This document shows, piece after piece, positions 49,970 to 58,900 of a stretch of 64,000 nt of DNA. Each line of letters opens with the position of its first letter. Position 1 is the stretch's first letter. Source of the DNA: JAZKFT01 sp963845495 (GTDB lineage Bacteria; Bacteroidota; Bacteroidia; Chitinophagales; Chitinophagaceae); contig CAWJTH010000055.1 of NCBI GenBank assembly GCA_963845495.1, positions 1 through 64,000 on the forward strand, read 5' to 3'. The notes beneath the pieces are model-generated. The model worked only from the letters and a program-made list of their open reading frames with translations. It had not been told where the DNA came from and searched no databases. The translations under genes were made by a program, and so were the position numbers.

Positions 49970-51580
49970 ATGGGTTGTGGAAGTAGTTGTGGAACGGGCA
50001 AACCCGGTGGCTGCCAAAGCCATGGCAGTTGTAGCACCGGTGGTTGTAACCGTATGAACGTGCATGATTGGCTAGCCAATTTGCCGTTTGCCGACCCCGA
50101 AAGTGATTGCAGGGTGGTTGAAGTAAGCTTTAACCAAGGCAGCCGAAAAGAATTTTATAGAAATGCAACCTTGCAATATTTTGGTAAAGGCGAGCTGATT
50201 GCCGTTGAAGGAACCAACGGTTTTGATGTGGGCGAGGTAAGCCTTACTGGCGAATTGGTTCGCTTACAATTGAAAAAACGTGGGGTTGCTGAAACAAATG
50301 CTGATATAAAACGGATACTTCGGTTGGCAAACGAATCGGATATTACAAAATGGAAAGAAAGCAAGAGCCGCGAAAAAGATGTTATGATCCGCAGCCGTGC
50401 CATTGCAAAGCAACTAAACCTAAACATGAAAATAGGCGAGGTAGAATTGCAGGCCGATGGCAAAAAATGTACTTTTTTTTACATTGCCGATGATCGGGTT
50501 GATTTTCGTGAATTAATCCGTGTTTATGCCAGCGAATTTAAAGTGAAGGTGGAAATGCGCCAGATTGGTGCCAGGCAAGAAGCTGGAAAAGTTGGCGGTA
50601 TTGGCAGTTGTGGCAGGGAACTTTGCTGTAGCACTTGGCTTACCGATTTTAAAAGTGTGAATACGCAAGCTGCTCGTTATCAAAACCTTAGCATTAACCA
50701 AACCAAACTCAGCGGCCAATGCGGTCGTTTAAAATGCTGCCTTAATTACGAATTGGATACTTACATGGATGCGTTACAATTTTTCCCTGAAAACGCGGAA
50801 GAATTGCAAACCACCAAAGGCCGGGCATTTTTGGTAAAAAAGGATATTTTTAAGAATTTGATGTGGTACACCATGCCAAATAGTACCAATCATTATCCAT
50901 TATCGCTAGAAAGGGTGCGTGAAATAAAGGAACTAAACGCCAAAGGAACCGCGGTTGATGAACTGCATCCAGTGGATTTGGTAACCAAAAAAGAAGTGGA
51001 AAAAGAACCTGAATTTGTAGACGTGGTTGGGCATATCACATTGCGCAGTCTTGAAAAAAATAATCGGACTAGCAATAGCAATAACCGCAATCAAGGTGGA
51101 AACCGTGGTGGGCAACCAGAAGCTCGTGGCGGACAAAATCGTGGGCCTCAACAACAAAAGTCGCAGCAGCCAAAACCACAGCAGCCAGACAATAAAAACG
51201 TGTCGCAAAAACCGCCGATACAGCCTATTCGTCAGCCTGCGCAAAAGGTGCAAGTAACACCGGTAGGTGCCAAAGCTGTACAACCTCAGCCGCCTCAACA
51301 GCAACCTAATAAACAACCACCACCACAAAATAGACCGCCGCAACAAAAAAACACGCAGCCGCAGAAACCACCACAACAGCCTAATAACCAAGGAAATAAG
51401 GGGTCTCAACCTCAAAGAAGCCAACAACCACAACAAAGGCCACCACAACAAAAAAGCCAACAACCGCAGCGGCCACCCCAGCAACAAAGGCCACCGCAAC
51501 AACAACGGCCAAATCCAAACCAGCCTAATAAACCGCCGATGACGGACAATAAACCCTCCCCACCGGAAGTAAAAGATTAA
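49970..51580 (+). CDS. ricT: PSP1 domain protein, RicT-like, with Pro/Gln-rich tail
   Basis: A 536-aa cytoplasmic protein. Residues 1-26 are Cys/Gly-rich (MGCGSSCGTGKPGGC). The PSP1/RicT core (about 40-310) has ILRLANESDITKWKESKSREKD, CTFFYIADDRVDFRELIRVYASEFKVKVEMRQIGARQEA, and two Cys clusters GSCGRELCCSTW and SGQCGRLKCCLNYE, which in RicT proteins hold an Fe-S cluster. The last ~160 residues are almost pure P/Q/N/K low-complexity, encoded by CCA/CAA/CAG runs. RicT homologues affect RNA processing and development in Bacillus. The role here is unknown. Confidence 0.85.
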   Translation: MGCGSSCGTGKPGGCQSHGSCSTGGCNRMNVHDWLANLPFADPESDCRVVEVSFNQGSRKEFYRNATLQYFGKGELIAVEGTNGFDVGEVSLTGELVRLQLKKRGVAETNADIKRILRLANESDITKWKESKSREKDVMIRSRAIAKQLNLNMKIGEVELQADGKKCTFFYIADDRVDFRELIRVYASEFKVKVEMRQIGARQEAGKVGGIGSCGRELCCSTWLTDFKSVNTQAARYQNLSINQTKLSGQCGRLKCCLNYELDTYMDALQFFPENAEELQTTKGRAFLVKKDIFKNLMWYTMPNSTNHYPLSLERVREIKELNAKGTAVDELHPVDLVTKKEVEKEPEFVDVVGHITLRSLEKNNRTSNSNNRNQGGNRGGQPEARGGQNRGPQQQKSQQPKPQQPDNKNVSQKPPIQPIRQPAQKVQVTPVGAKAVQPQPPQQQPNKQPPPQNRPPQQKNTQPQKPPQQPNNQGNKGSQPQRSQQPQQRPPQQKSQQPQRPPQQQRPPQQQRPNPNQPNKPPMTDNKPSPPEVKD

Positions 51581-51667
51581 AACGGTATGATTTAATGTTC
51601 ACTAGATTTTCAACGATATTTTGTTGTTGATTTTTCTGAACCGTTAAAAACTTTATAAAAACCGCCT

Positions 51668-51675
51668 TATATTTG
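51668..51675 (+). promoter_or_regulatory. -7 element for the small membrane protein gene
   Basis: TATATTTG followed by CGGC is a perfect TAnnTTTG element, 22 bases before the ATG at 51698. The -33 region is not clear. Confidence 0.45.
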
Positions 51676-51697
51676 CGGCATTAAAAATTGGACAAAC

Positions 51698-51859
51698 ATG
51701 GAACAAGCAGAAAAAAACTTGGGTAGATATTGGTTGTATTTCTTTGTGTTTTTAGCCATCATGATAGCCATGTTGGCTGGTTATGGAACCCGTCCATTTT
51801 TTTGGACTGTTCTGCCTTTTGTTTGCACCAATTTTGCCAGGGCAATGGATTTGTTGTAA
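51698..51859 (+). CDS. Small membrane protein, 53 aa
   Basis: An ATG-to-TAA frame of 54 codons preceded by a good promoter element and followed by a strong terminator. The product begins MEQAEKNLGRYWLYFFVFLA and has a hydrophobic segment (about residues 11-28) plus a second one (34-45), with aromatic residues typical of a membrane hairpin. No family recognised. The transcription signals on both sides make it convincing despite its size. Confidence 0.72.
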   Translation: MEQAEKNLGRYWLYFFVFLAIMIAMLAGYGTRPFFWTVLPFVCTNFARAMDLL

Positions 51860-51880
51860 ATTAATTCTTATAAATAATTA

Positions 51881-51914
51881 AAAAAGCCATTCTCAACTTA
51901 GGGAATGGCTTTTT
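51881..51914 (+). terminator. Terminator after the small membrane protein gene
   Basis: AAAAAGCCATTC and GAATGGCTTTTT form a 12-bp stem with a 10-nt loop, usable in both directions. Confidence 0.88.
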
Positions 51915-52025
51915 CATGTATAGGTTATTAAGATTTTGCAGGCTATTTCAATTTTAGCATCCAAATAAATAAAAATATTTTTCTAATTATATGATTATCA
52001 ATCAGTCGGTCTTATTTTTTGTCTC

Positions 52026-52116
52026 AATACTCAATACTAAATACTAAATACTCAATACTAAATACTCAATACTCAATACTAAATACTAAGTACTAAGTAC
52101 CAACTACCAACTACTT
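52026..52116. repeat. 13-unit heptad array at the 3' end of mtgA (AATACTM)
   Basis: Thirteen consecutive 7-nt units, mostly AATACTA or AATACTC, grading to ACTACCA. The array runs into the mtgA stop codon (52111-52113). The longest array in the window and the clearest proof of the 7-nt period. Confidence 0.92.
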
Positions 52117-52809
52117 CAACAATTCCTGCACATCCTTATCGTCATCCAAATTGTTCATTTGTTTTAAAATCCAGGGATAGCGTTTAGCCACTTGCTTGCT
52201 CATAGGCTTAATGGTGTACACCTTGGGGTTGGGCAAAGTGGCGGCAATCATAGCCGCTTCTGGCTTCGACAAGTCTTTTGCATGCTTGCCAAAATTGTGC
52301 ATGGCAGCGGCTTCAACCCCAAAAATGCCGTCGCCCATTTCAGAAACGTTTAGGTATAGTTCTAAAATGCGGCGTTTGCTATACAAGTGCTCGATCATGA
52401 AAGTAAAATACATTTCAAGCCCTTTCCTGAAATAACCGCCATGTTGCCATAAAAAAACATTTTTGGCCACTTGTTGGCTAATGGTACTGCCACCACGTTT
52501 CCGCTTATGGGTTTTGTTCCATTCGGCGGCTTTTTCCATGCTTTCCCAATCAAAACCTTCATGTTCCATGTACACTTGGTCTTCGCCGCAAACCACGGCC
52601 AGCCTTGCATTTGGGCTAATATCTTTTAAACTTACATAATCTCTGTGCAAACCATGGCCGGTTATTAAACTTACTGTTTGTGTAATGGTAATGGGTGGAT
52701 TAAAAACCCAACAAAACAATATATAAACCAATTGCAAAACAAAGAGAATGATGAATGTTTTTTTAAGGATTCGCCAAATCTTTCTTTTAGGTTTCTTTTT
52801 TGTGGCCAT
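52111..52809 (-). CDS. mtgA: Monofunctional biosynthetic peptidoglycan transglycosylase
   Basis: A 232-aa GT51 enzyme polymerising lipid II into glycan strands. One N-terminal transmembrane helix (residues about 15-36), then the GT51 motifs AVVCGEDQVYMEHEGFDW (catalytic Glu), RGGSTISQQVAKNVFLW and RRILELYLNVSEMGDGIFGVEAAAMHNFGK. No transpeptidase domain. Single gene on the minus strand, flanked by heptad arrays on both sides. Confidence 0.94.
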   Translation of the reverse strand: MATKKKPKRKIWRILKKTFIILFVLQLVYILFCWVFNPPITITQTVSLITGHGLHRDYVSLKDISPNARLAVVCGEDQVYMEHEGFDWESMEKAAEWNKTHKRKRGGSTISQQVAKNVFLWQHGGYFRKGLEMYFTFMIEHLYSKRRILELYLNVSEMGDGIFGVEAAAMHNFGKHAKDLSKPEAAMIAATLPNPKVYTIKPMSKQVAKRYPWILKQMNNLDDDKDVQELLK

Positions 52810-52842
52810 GGCGCAAAAATAATGCGTAGTGGCTAGCCAAAT

Positions 52843-52870
52843 GTCAATTGTGAATAGTGAATTGTGAATA
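52843..52870. repeat. 4x7-nt array upstream of mtgA (GTGAATW)
   Basis: Exactly four units (GTCAATT, then GTGAATA/GTGAATT), about 34 bases from the mtgA start. Confidence 0.82.
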
Positions 52871-53026
52871 ATGGGCTAGGTAATTTGTTTTGAAAATTGG
52901 AGAAAAGTTTTGTTGGATACCTTTATTTTATCATTCGCTATTGCCAATTCGTTCTCCGCTTAATTTTCTTAAAAAAAGTTTTGTATTCAATCCACCCTTA
53001 ACTTGTGTTGAAACCCCTCAAATTTT

Positions 53027-53500
53027 ATGCGTTGGAGAAAATTTAATGGTGAGACCATTCAACTCAAAATTAAAGATGCAGTGGAAGAAGCGATTGTTAG
53101 GGAAACGGCGACTGGCGTAAAATTGAAAGTTTGCATTGGCACCGATAGCCAAGTAAAAGGTGCCGACACAGAATTTGCAACCGTAATTGTTTTTTTGAGG
53201 GAAGGCCGTGGCGGCTTTATGTTTATCCACAACGAAAAAACAACCCGCCGTTACAGCATCAAAGAGCGGATGCTGGTAGAAGTAGCCAAAAGCATCGAAA
53301 TTGCTTACGAACTATGCGATTTGTTTACGCTGTACGATGTGGATATGGAAGTGCATGCCGACATTAACACTAATCCATCGTTCAAAAGCAATGAGGCGCT
53401 TCGCGAAGCAATGGGTTATATTTTGGGGATGGGCTTTGCGTTTAAAGCCAAACCCGAAGCTTTTGCCAGTAGTAGCTGCGCCAATAAAATTGTGAATTAG
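53027..53500 (+). CDS. Ribonuclease H-like YkuK family protein (DUF458)
   Basis: A 157-aa cytoplasmic protein with CIGTDSQVKGADTEFATVIVFLREGRGG (the RNase H-like Asp strand), SIKERMLVEVAKSIEIAYELCD, VDMEVHADINTNPSFKSNEALREAMGYILGMGF and a final KPEAFASSSCANKIV, matching the DUF458/YkuK family. Biochemical function unknown. The stop codon merges with a heptad array, and it converges with the DUF1905 gene. Confidence 0.85.
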   Translation: MRWRKFNGETIQLKIKDAVEEAIVRETATGVKLKVCIGTDSQVKGADTEFATVIVFLREGRGGFMFIHNEKTTRRYSIKERMLVEVAKSIEIAYELCDLFTLYDVDMEVHADINTNPSFKSNEALREAMGYILGMGFAFKAKPEAFASSSCANKIVN

Positions 53501-53527
53501 TGAGTGGTGAGTAGTGAGTGGTGAATA
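53500..53527. repeat. Left heptad arm, ykuK/DUF1905 spacer (GTGAGTG)
   Basis: Exactly four units of GTGAGTG/GTGAGTA/GTGAATA type, starting on the last base of the ykuK-like stop codon. Confidence 0.88.
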
Positions 53528-53656
53528 AGTTTGCTAATTTAATTCTTCTGGTTTACAATTGAATTTCGTCGATCTTCAAATCTACGAAAAGGCTTTTTGC
53601 ACCTTTTATCTTATTGATTTGCAAACAATTGGAAAATGTTTCAATGTTCGTGAACC

Positions 53657-53683
53657 ACTATCGATTGACGATTACGTCTCACG
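53657..53683. repeat. Right heptad arm, ykuK/DUF1905 spacer (ATTGACG type)
   Basis: Four units of 7, 7, 6 and 7 nt ending in CG (ACTATCG, ATTGACG and relatives), finishing on the base before the DUF1905 stop codon. Partly reverse complementary to 53500-53527. Confidence 0.65.
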
Positions 53684-54166
53684 TTAAGGTTTGTCTCTGC
53701 CAATAAACCGTTCTTTTTCCAATAAAAAATTGATTGCCTTCAACACATTTTTATTGACGCTTTCTATTGTCTTTAAATGAGAAATATATCTTACAATTTC
53801 AAGTTGTAACGATGGTCTTAAATTATCAAAAATATTTTTAGCTGCAATATTTTGCTCAAAAGCTTCCGCCAATTTCGGGTGCATTGGAATAATGCGTTCG
53901 CCGGGATCAAATTCAATTTCGAAGGTTGCCGTATCACCAACATCTTTTTGAGCGGCTTTTCGCATGGGCGTATTTAGGTATAATCGCCATTCCCCGCTAT
54001 ATTTAATTAATGTTTGGATGAATTCATGGCCATCAATTTTCATCTTGACTGGAATTTTCCCTTTGTTTTTTGCTGCTTGTTTAAAAATGGCCTGCAATGT
54101 TTTTTCAGGTAAAAAAACAAAGGGGTTTATGCCGATGATTTGTATGGTGGCGGAGAACTTTGGCAT
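53684..54166 (-). CDS. DUF1905 / YdeI (OmpD-associated) family protein
   Basis: A 160-aa cytoplasmic protein. The N-terminal ~90 residues fit the DUF1905 beta-barrel (KFSATIQIIGINPFVFLPEKTL, GKIPVKMKIDGHEFIQTLIKYSGEWRLYLNTPMRKAA, VGDTATFEIEFDP). The C-terminal helices (SLQLEIVRYISHLKTIES, INFLLEKERFIGR) match the YdeI/OmpD-associated tail. Function unknown. Confidence 0.78.
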   Translation of the reverse strand: MPKFSATIQIIGINPFVFLPEKTLQAIFKQAAKNKGKIPVKMKIDGHEFIQTLIKYSGEWRLYLNTPMRKAAQKDVGDTATFEIEFDPGERIIPMHPKLAEAFEQNIAAKNIFDNLRPSLQLEIVRYISHLKTIESVNKNVLKAINFLLEKERFIGRDKP

Positions 54167-54329
54167 TAGAAACCCTAATTATTAAATATGCATTGATTGT
54201 ACCGCAAACATTAAAAAGCCTAGATGGAAAGCCAAATTACAACTATCAATTTTGATAGTTCTACTTTTAAATCATTCGATACAAAAATATGACCAGAATA
54301 TTTCCAGATTTTATTGATTAATGATATCC

Positions 54330-54974
54330 TCACTTTCCATCCACTTCTTTCACCCCTTCGTTCAATTCATCAATCAATCCCAAAATCGCATCGCGGCCGG
54401 TTTTCTTTTCGGCGCTAGTTACAAAATGCCTGGGCAAAAACTGCCATGTTTTGCGCATGGTATCCAAAAACGATTTTACGTTTTGCGCCACCACTTTTTG
54501 CGATTCTTTGTCGCTTTTGGTGAACACCAAACTAAATGGGATTTCCCAACGGCCTAACTGGTTTACAAAATCAAGGTCGTTTTTTTGAGGCGCATGGCGG
54601 CTGTCGATCAGCACAAAAACCTGCATCAAATTTTCTCTTTTTCGCAGGTAATGTTCAATCATCTTTTCAAAATTGTTACGCATCGATTGGCTTACTTTGG
54701 CATAGCCATAACCAGGCAAATCCACCAAATACCATTTGCTATAATCTCGGCTGTCGGGCTTTGGGGCACTGCTCACCACAAAATGGTTAATCATTTGCGT
54801 TTTACCAGGACTGGCCGAAGTTTTAGCCAGTTTTTGTTTGTTGGTAAGCATATTAATAAGGCTGCTTTTGCCCACATTGCTTCGCCCAATAAAAGCATAT
54901 TCTGGTTTGTCGGCCACAGGGCATTTGGTGTAATCAGGACTTGAAATCAGGTAAACAGCATCAACAATATTCAT
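54330..54974 (-). CDS. engB: Ribosome biogenesis GTP-binding protein YihA/YsxC/EngB
   Basis: A GTPase (214 aa from ATG 54972-54974; a GTG one codon upstream is less likely) required for late assembly of the 50S subunit. Motifs: G1 IGRSNVGKSSLIN, G2/G3 SASPGKTQMINHF with VDLPGYGYAKVS, G4 FTKSDK and G5 VTSAEKKTG. Length and order are canonical. Single gene. Confidence 0.95.
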   Translation of the reverse strand: MNIVDAVYLISSPDYTKCPVADKPEYAFIGRSNVGKSSLINMLTNKQKLAKTSASPGKTQMINHFVVSSAPKPDSRDYSKWYLVDLPGYGYAKVSQSMRNNFEKMIEHYLRKRENLMQVFVLIDSRHAPQKNDLDFVNQLGRWEIPFSLVFTKSDKESQKVVAQNVKSFLDTMRKTWQFLPRHFVTSAEKKTGRDAILGLIDELNEGVKEVDGK

Positions 54975-55114
54975 CACAAAAAATTTTGCTTGCGCAAACA
55001 GCGCAATATTGGTGCAAACTTAAACTGCTTGCTTCACAAATAATCGGAATTATGCAGAATGCAACCTTTGCTTGATTTTTTGTGCAAAGTGGCATTTTAA
55101 AATTTGTTAACGGC

Positions 55115-55155
55115 TAGCTATATTTTAGATAGCTATTAATGTTGTAACATTAATA
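55115..55155. promoter_or_regulatory. Operator-like double palindrome upstream of the nitroreductase gene
   Basis: TATTAATGTT-GT-AACATTAATA (55134-55155) is a perfect inverted repeat with 10-bp arms and a 2-nt centre. Immediately to its left TAGCTAT-N7-ATAGCTA (55115-55135) forms a second perfect inverted repeat sharing two bases. Both lie just upstream of the -7 element, where a repressor or activator dimer would act. Confidence 0.65.
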
Positions 55156-55168
55156 AATTTATTTTCCG

Positions 55169-55176
55169 TAGATTTG
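55169..55176 (+). promoter_or_regulatory. -7 element of the nitroreductase gene
   Basis: TAGATTTG followed by CG is a perfect TAnnTTTG, 28 bases before the ATG. The nearest TTG (55142-55144) is inside the palindrome, 24 nt away. Confidence 0.5.
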
Positions 55177-55203
55177 CGTTTCAAATAATAAAAAACTCAT
55201 TTT

Positions 55204-55833
55204 ATGGCCTTATTAGATAGTTTACAATGGCGGTATGCCGCTAAAAGAATGACTGGCGAAAAAGTATCTGAACAAGATTTGAATACTATTTTGGATGCCA
55301 CGCATTTGTCTGCATCATCAGCAGGTTTACAGCCGTACACAATTATAGTGGTGAGCAATCCTGAAGTTAGGAAAGAATTGCAGGCCGCCGCTTATGGCCA
55401 ACCACAGTTAGTAGAATGTTCTGATTTGCTTGTTTTTTGTGCCTGGGAGAAAATTACTACAGAAAGCATAACTGACTTTATCAATAATATAACCACCAAA
55501 CGCGGTCTTCCAGCAGGGTCGTTGGATGGTTATAAGGCAATGGTACAGGGGAATGTTGATAATAAAACACAGCAGCAGCAACAGGAATGGAGCGCTAGAC
55601 AAGCTTATATTGCTTTGGGAACAGCCTTGGCTGCCGCTTCAGATTTGCATATAGACAGTTGCCCGATGGAAGGTTTTAATCCTCAAAAATTTGAAGAGAT
55701 ATTGGGTTCGAAAGAAAAGGGTTTAAAGCCAGTCGTGCTTTTGGCACTTGGTTATCGGTCGCCAGAAGACCAACTTGCGGGGGCTTTAAAGGTGCGTAAA
55801 GATAAAAGCGATATGTTCCAATTTGTTGATTAA
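55204..55833 (+). CDS. Nitroreductase-family NAD(P)H-dependent oxidoreductase (NfsB-like)
   Basis: A 209-aa flavoenzyme of the FMN nitroreductase fold. LLDSLQWRYAAKRMTGEKVSEQDLNTILDATHLSASSAGLQPY is the N-terminal FMN-binding block with SAGLQP, and YIALGTALAAASDLHIDSCPMEGFNPQKFEEILG is the typical NfsB-like helix. Members reduce nitro compounds, quinones or dihydropteridine. The palindromic operator upstream suggests ligand- or redox-responsive control. Followed by a strong terminator. Confidence 0.88.
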   Translation: MALLDSLQWRYAAKRMTGEKVSEQDLNTILDATHLSASSAGLQPYTIIVVSNPEVRKELQAAAYGQPQLVECSDLLVFCAWEKITTESITDFINNITTKRGLPAGSLDGYKAMVQGNVDNKTQQQQQEWSARQAYIALGTALAAASDLHIDSCPMEGFNPQKFEEILGSKEKGLKPVVLLALGYRSPEDQLAGALKVRKDKSDMFQFVD

Positions 55834-55853
55834 TAATTGGATGGGTTATTATA

Positions 55854-55885
55854 AAACAGCTTCCAATTTTTGGAAGCTGTTTTTA
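55854..55885 (+). terminator. Terminator after the nitroreductase gene
   Basis: AAACAGCTTCCAA and TTGGAAGCTGTTT form a 13-bp stem with a 3-nt loop, then a T-rich tail. Confidence 0.9.
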
Positions 55886-55897
55886 TTTAATCAAAAC

Positions 55898-55931
55898 AAA
55901 AAATCCCTTGGCCTACACCAAGGGATTTTTT
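55898..55931 (-). terminator. Terminator of the giant PHP-domain gene
   Basis: TCCCTTGG/CCAAGGGA stem with a 6-nt loop flanked by A6 and T6, so it can work in both directions. It lies just beyond the stop of the leftward gene. Confidence 0.85.
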
Positions 55932-55952
55932 GTTTCGATCAAAAATTTATAA

Positions 55953-58900
55953 TTATTCGATAATTACCTTTTTTGTAATTGTTGTGTTATTGTCAACATA
56001 TTTTATAAAATACATGCCTTTTGCAAATGTTGAAGTATTAATGAGTAGGTGTTGTTCGCTCGAATCGAAGTTTTTCAACAACTTTCCATTAGTATCGGTC
56101 AATTGAATGTGGTAAGTTTCATTGCTTGCGTTTGATACATATAAATTAATATAATCGTGCGCAGGGTTTGGACTTACGGATAATTGGAAACGACTAGCAA
56201 ATAACACGCTACGCGTTGCAGAATAAGTTGCTTTTCCATCCAAATCTACTTCCTTCAACCTGTAATAGTTAATGCCATCCAAGGGGCTATTATCATAAAA
56301 AATATAATCTGTTGGTTTTGAAGTGTTTCCAGCAGCAGCTTGCGTGCCGATGTTGGTCCAACTGTTACCATCGACTGATCTTTCAATTACGAAACTACCA
56401 CTGTTGGTTTCCTGGGCAGTTGTCCAACTCAGTTTAACGCTGCTATTTGATTTTTGAGCGGTAAAAGCACTAAGCGAAACTGGCAAAACCACTACGGAGG
56501 CAGCATCGTTACGAGTGTACCAAATGGGCGAAGTGATAATATGTGCAGTGCCATTTGTAATATCAGCATAATAATAGCCGGTGGCCAAATTTGCTAAATT
56601 ATTGTCGGTAAAGGTTAAACTTGAGCCGATTACAGAATCAATTTTAGCCGCAATTATTCCGCTGCCGGGTACACCGTACATAATTTTAATAATGGCCGAA
56701 GAAGTATTGGTTGTAGCGTCAGACAGGTTTACATTAATAATTGGCGCATATCTGTCGGTAACAATTGAGCCCATCATATTTGTGTTGATGGTAAAATCAA
56801 CTTTGCTGTCACAATCTTGCGTAGCATAAAAGTGCATGTTGCGATAGCCCTTTAAAATTTCTGTTTTTGTTAATGCTGGTGCAACTACCGCCGTCCTTGA
56901 ATAAGTGGTATGGCCAAAAGTGGTGTTGTGGTTATCATGGTCGATGGTTGGGCCAAGGTGGTAGCCTTTGGCCAACAGTGTTTGAAAATAAGGAAGGTAA
57001 GAAAGCGAAGTACCTGGATTTGTATACGTAGTGTTGGTAGAAGTTGCCGGGCCGCTTTCAACTGCTGCGCCTGAAATGGCACTGTCTGCACTGGCGTCGT
57101 AAGCAATACCAGCCAAATTATTATAATCGGTTTGGTTTGGATGCGCCAATGTTCCAAATGTATTGGTCGCAATATTATCGTTGATCGTTTTGAATAAACC
57201 TGTTGGGCCTGTGTAAACACTTTTCGGAACGTACACATCATAGTTGTCGCTGTTTCCCCAGCCGCCGCTGCCGCTTTCCCATCCAAATAATTGGTTCATG
57301 CCATCGCCATACACCACTACATGGCCACCGCCAGAAATAACGCCCCACTCCATGCCATACATGGCTAGAAAATTAGGATTTTTTACGGTAAACGAATCCG
57401 CTTGTAAAATGCCCAAACGATAAGTGGAAATTTTGTTTCCCGGATCGCCGCCAGAATAATGGTTGTGCTCAGAAATGCCTAAGAAGTCCATACATTGTGC
57501 TGTTTTAGCATACGTATAATCATTGGCCGGCGTGTAACCGGGATTATCTTTATTGCCATCAGAATAATCAGAATGCGAATGGATATTGCCAAAATAATAA
57601 TTGTTTGCCAATACATTTGTGGTAGTGGTATTATTTGTTAACGGACTGGTTGTTAGGTATTTAGTGCCGCCGTCACAAATTTTATTGGCCGCAAATACGT
57701 AAAAATAGTATTGTGTTCCTGCTGCTAAACTTTTAACCATAAAACTGTTGGACGAGCTATTGGCCACTACAGAACCACCGCCCAAATTATCGCCAATGTT
57801 GTAATCGGTACCATTTATAGGTATTGGGTTTATTGCACTTAAACTCATCACCACTAAATAATCATCGGCACTAGCACTTGGTGTAAACGCCCCTGAAATA
57901 GCACTGTTAGAAGCAGTGAAAGTAAGTTGTGTTGGTTGCGCAGCTGGCGCACTACAAGTTGGTAAAGGATTGGTGGTTTGTGCGCCCGATGAAAGCGGTG
58001 AAACAACGTTATAAGCTGGCCCATTTACACAAGCCTGCGTATTAGAGCCAAAAATGTAAAAATAATATGTGGTACTTGCTGCTAAGCCCGAAGCATTGAA
58101 AGTAGTAGCATTACTTCTTTGAACTACGGTTGCATTGCCTACTACATCGCCGTTGCTATATAATTGGCCATTGTTTATTGTTCCGCTGAATGTAGATGAA
58201 GTACTTACCAATACCAAATATTCATCGGCAGTTGTAGCGGTGAACGAACCCGATAAAGTATTTGTTCCAGTGGTTACGGCTTGGTATGCGGTTGGCTGCG
58301 TAGCAGGTGCTGCACATGTTGGTAACCCAGCAACGGTAGAGGCTTGGCCGGTTAAAAAAGTGGTTGAATAATACAACGGACCTCCTGTGCAAATACTATT
58401 CATTGGGAAAACAAAGAAATAGTATTGTGTGCTGGCAGTTAATCCGCTGGCAACAAAACTGGTAGAACTACCTTTTGCCACTACTGTTCCATCGCCCAAA
58501 TTATCGCCTAAATTATAAATCTGTCCATCATCCGGATTTTTGGTCAGGCTGCTATTGGTACTTGCTACCACTACATAACTATCGGTTGTTGTACCTGCGG
58601 CTGTAAAGCTTCCTGCAATTGTGGTATCGGTAATGGCACCAAAAGATAAGTTTGTTGCAGGTGCGGTTGGGCTAACACAAGGAGTGGTGGCAACAGCGGT
58701 AACGGTTAAATTATCGATGCTAATTTTTGGCCTTGAACCAGTGGTTCCGCCTGTTCCATTGTAAACATAGAATCTTAATCTTGCTGTGGCACTATTGTTG
58801 AAAGATGCTGGTAAAGGAATATTTGCCTTCGTGTCGTTGGTAGGGCTATTGTTAGTGAAATTTAAAACACTGGCATTTTTCAATGTGTCAAAATTTACAC

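Noticed and set aside
49716..50057. 113-codon rightward ORF before ricT
   Set aside because: Its second half is an out-of-frame reading of ricT and the first half is composition-driven hydrophobic sequence.
52890..53120. Rightward ORF overlapping the ykuK-like gene
   Set aside because: Out of frame with the well-supported YkuK family gene and lacking any recognisable motif.
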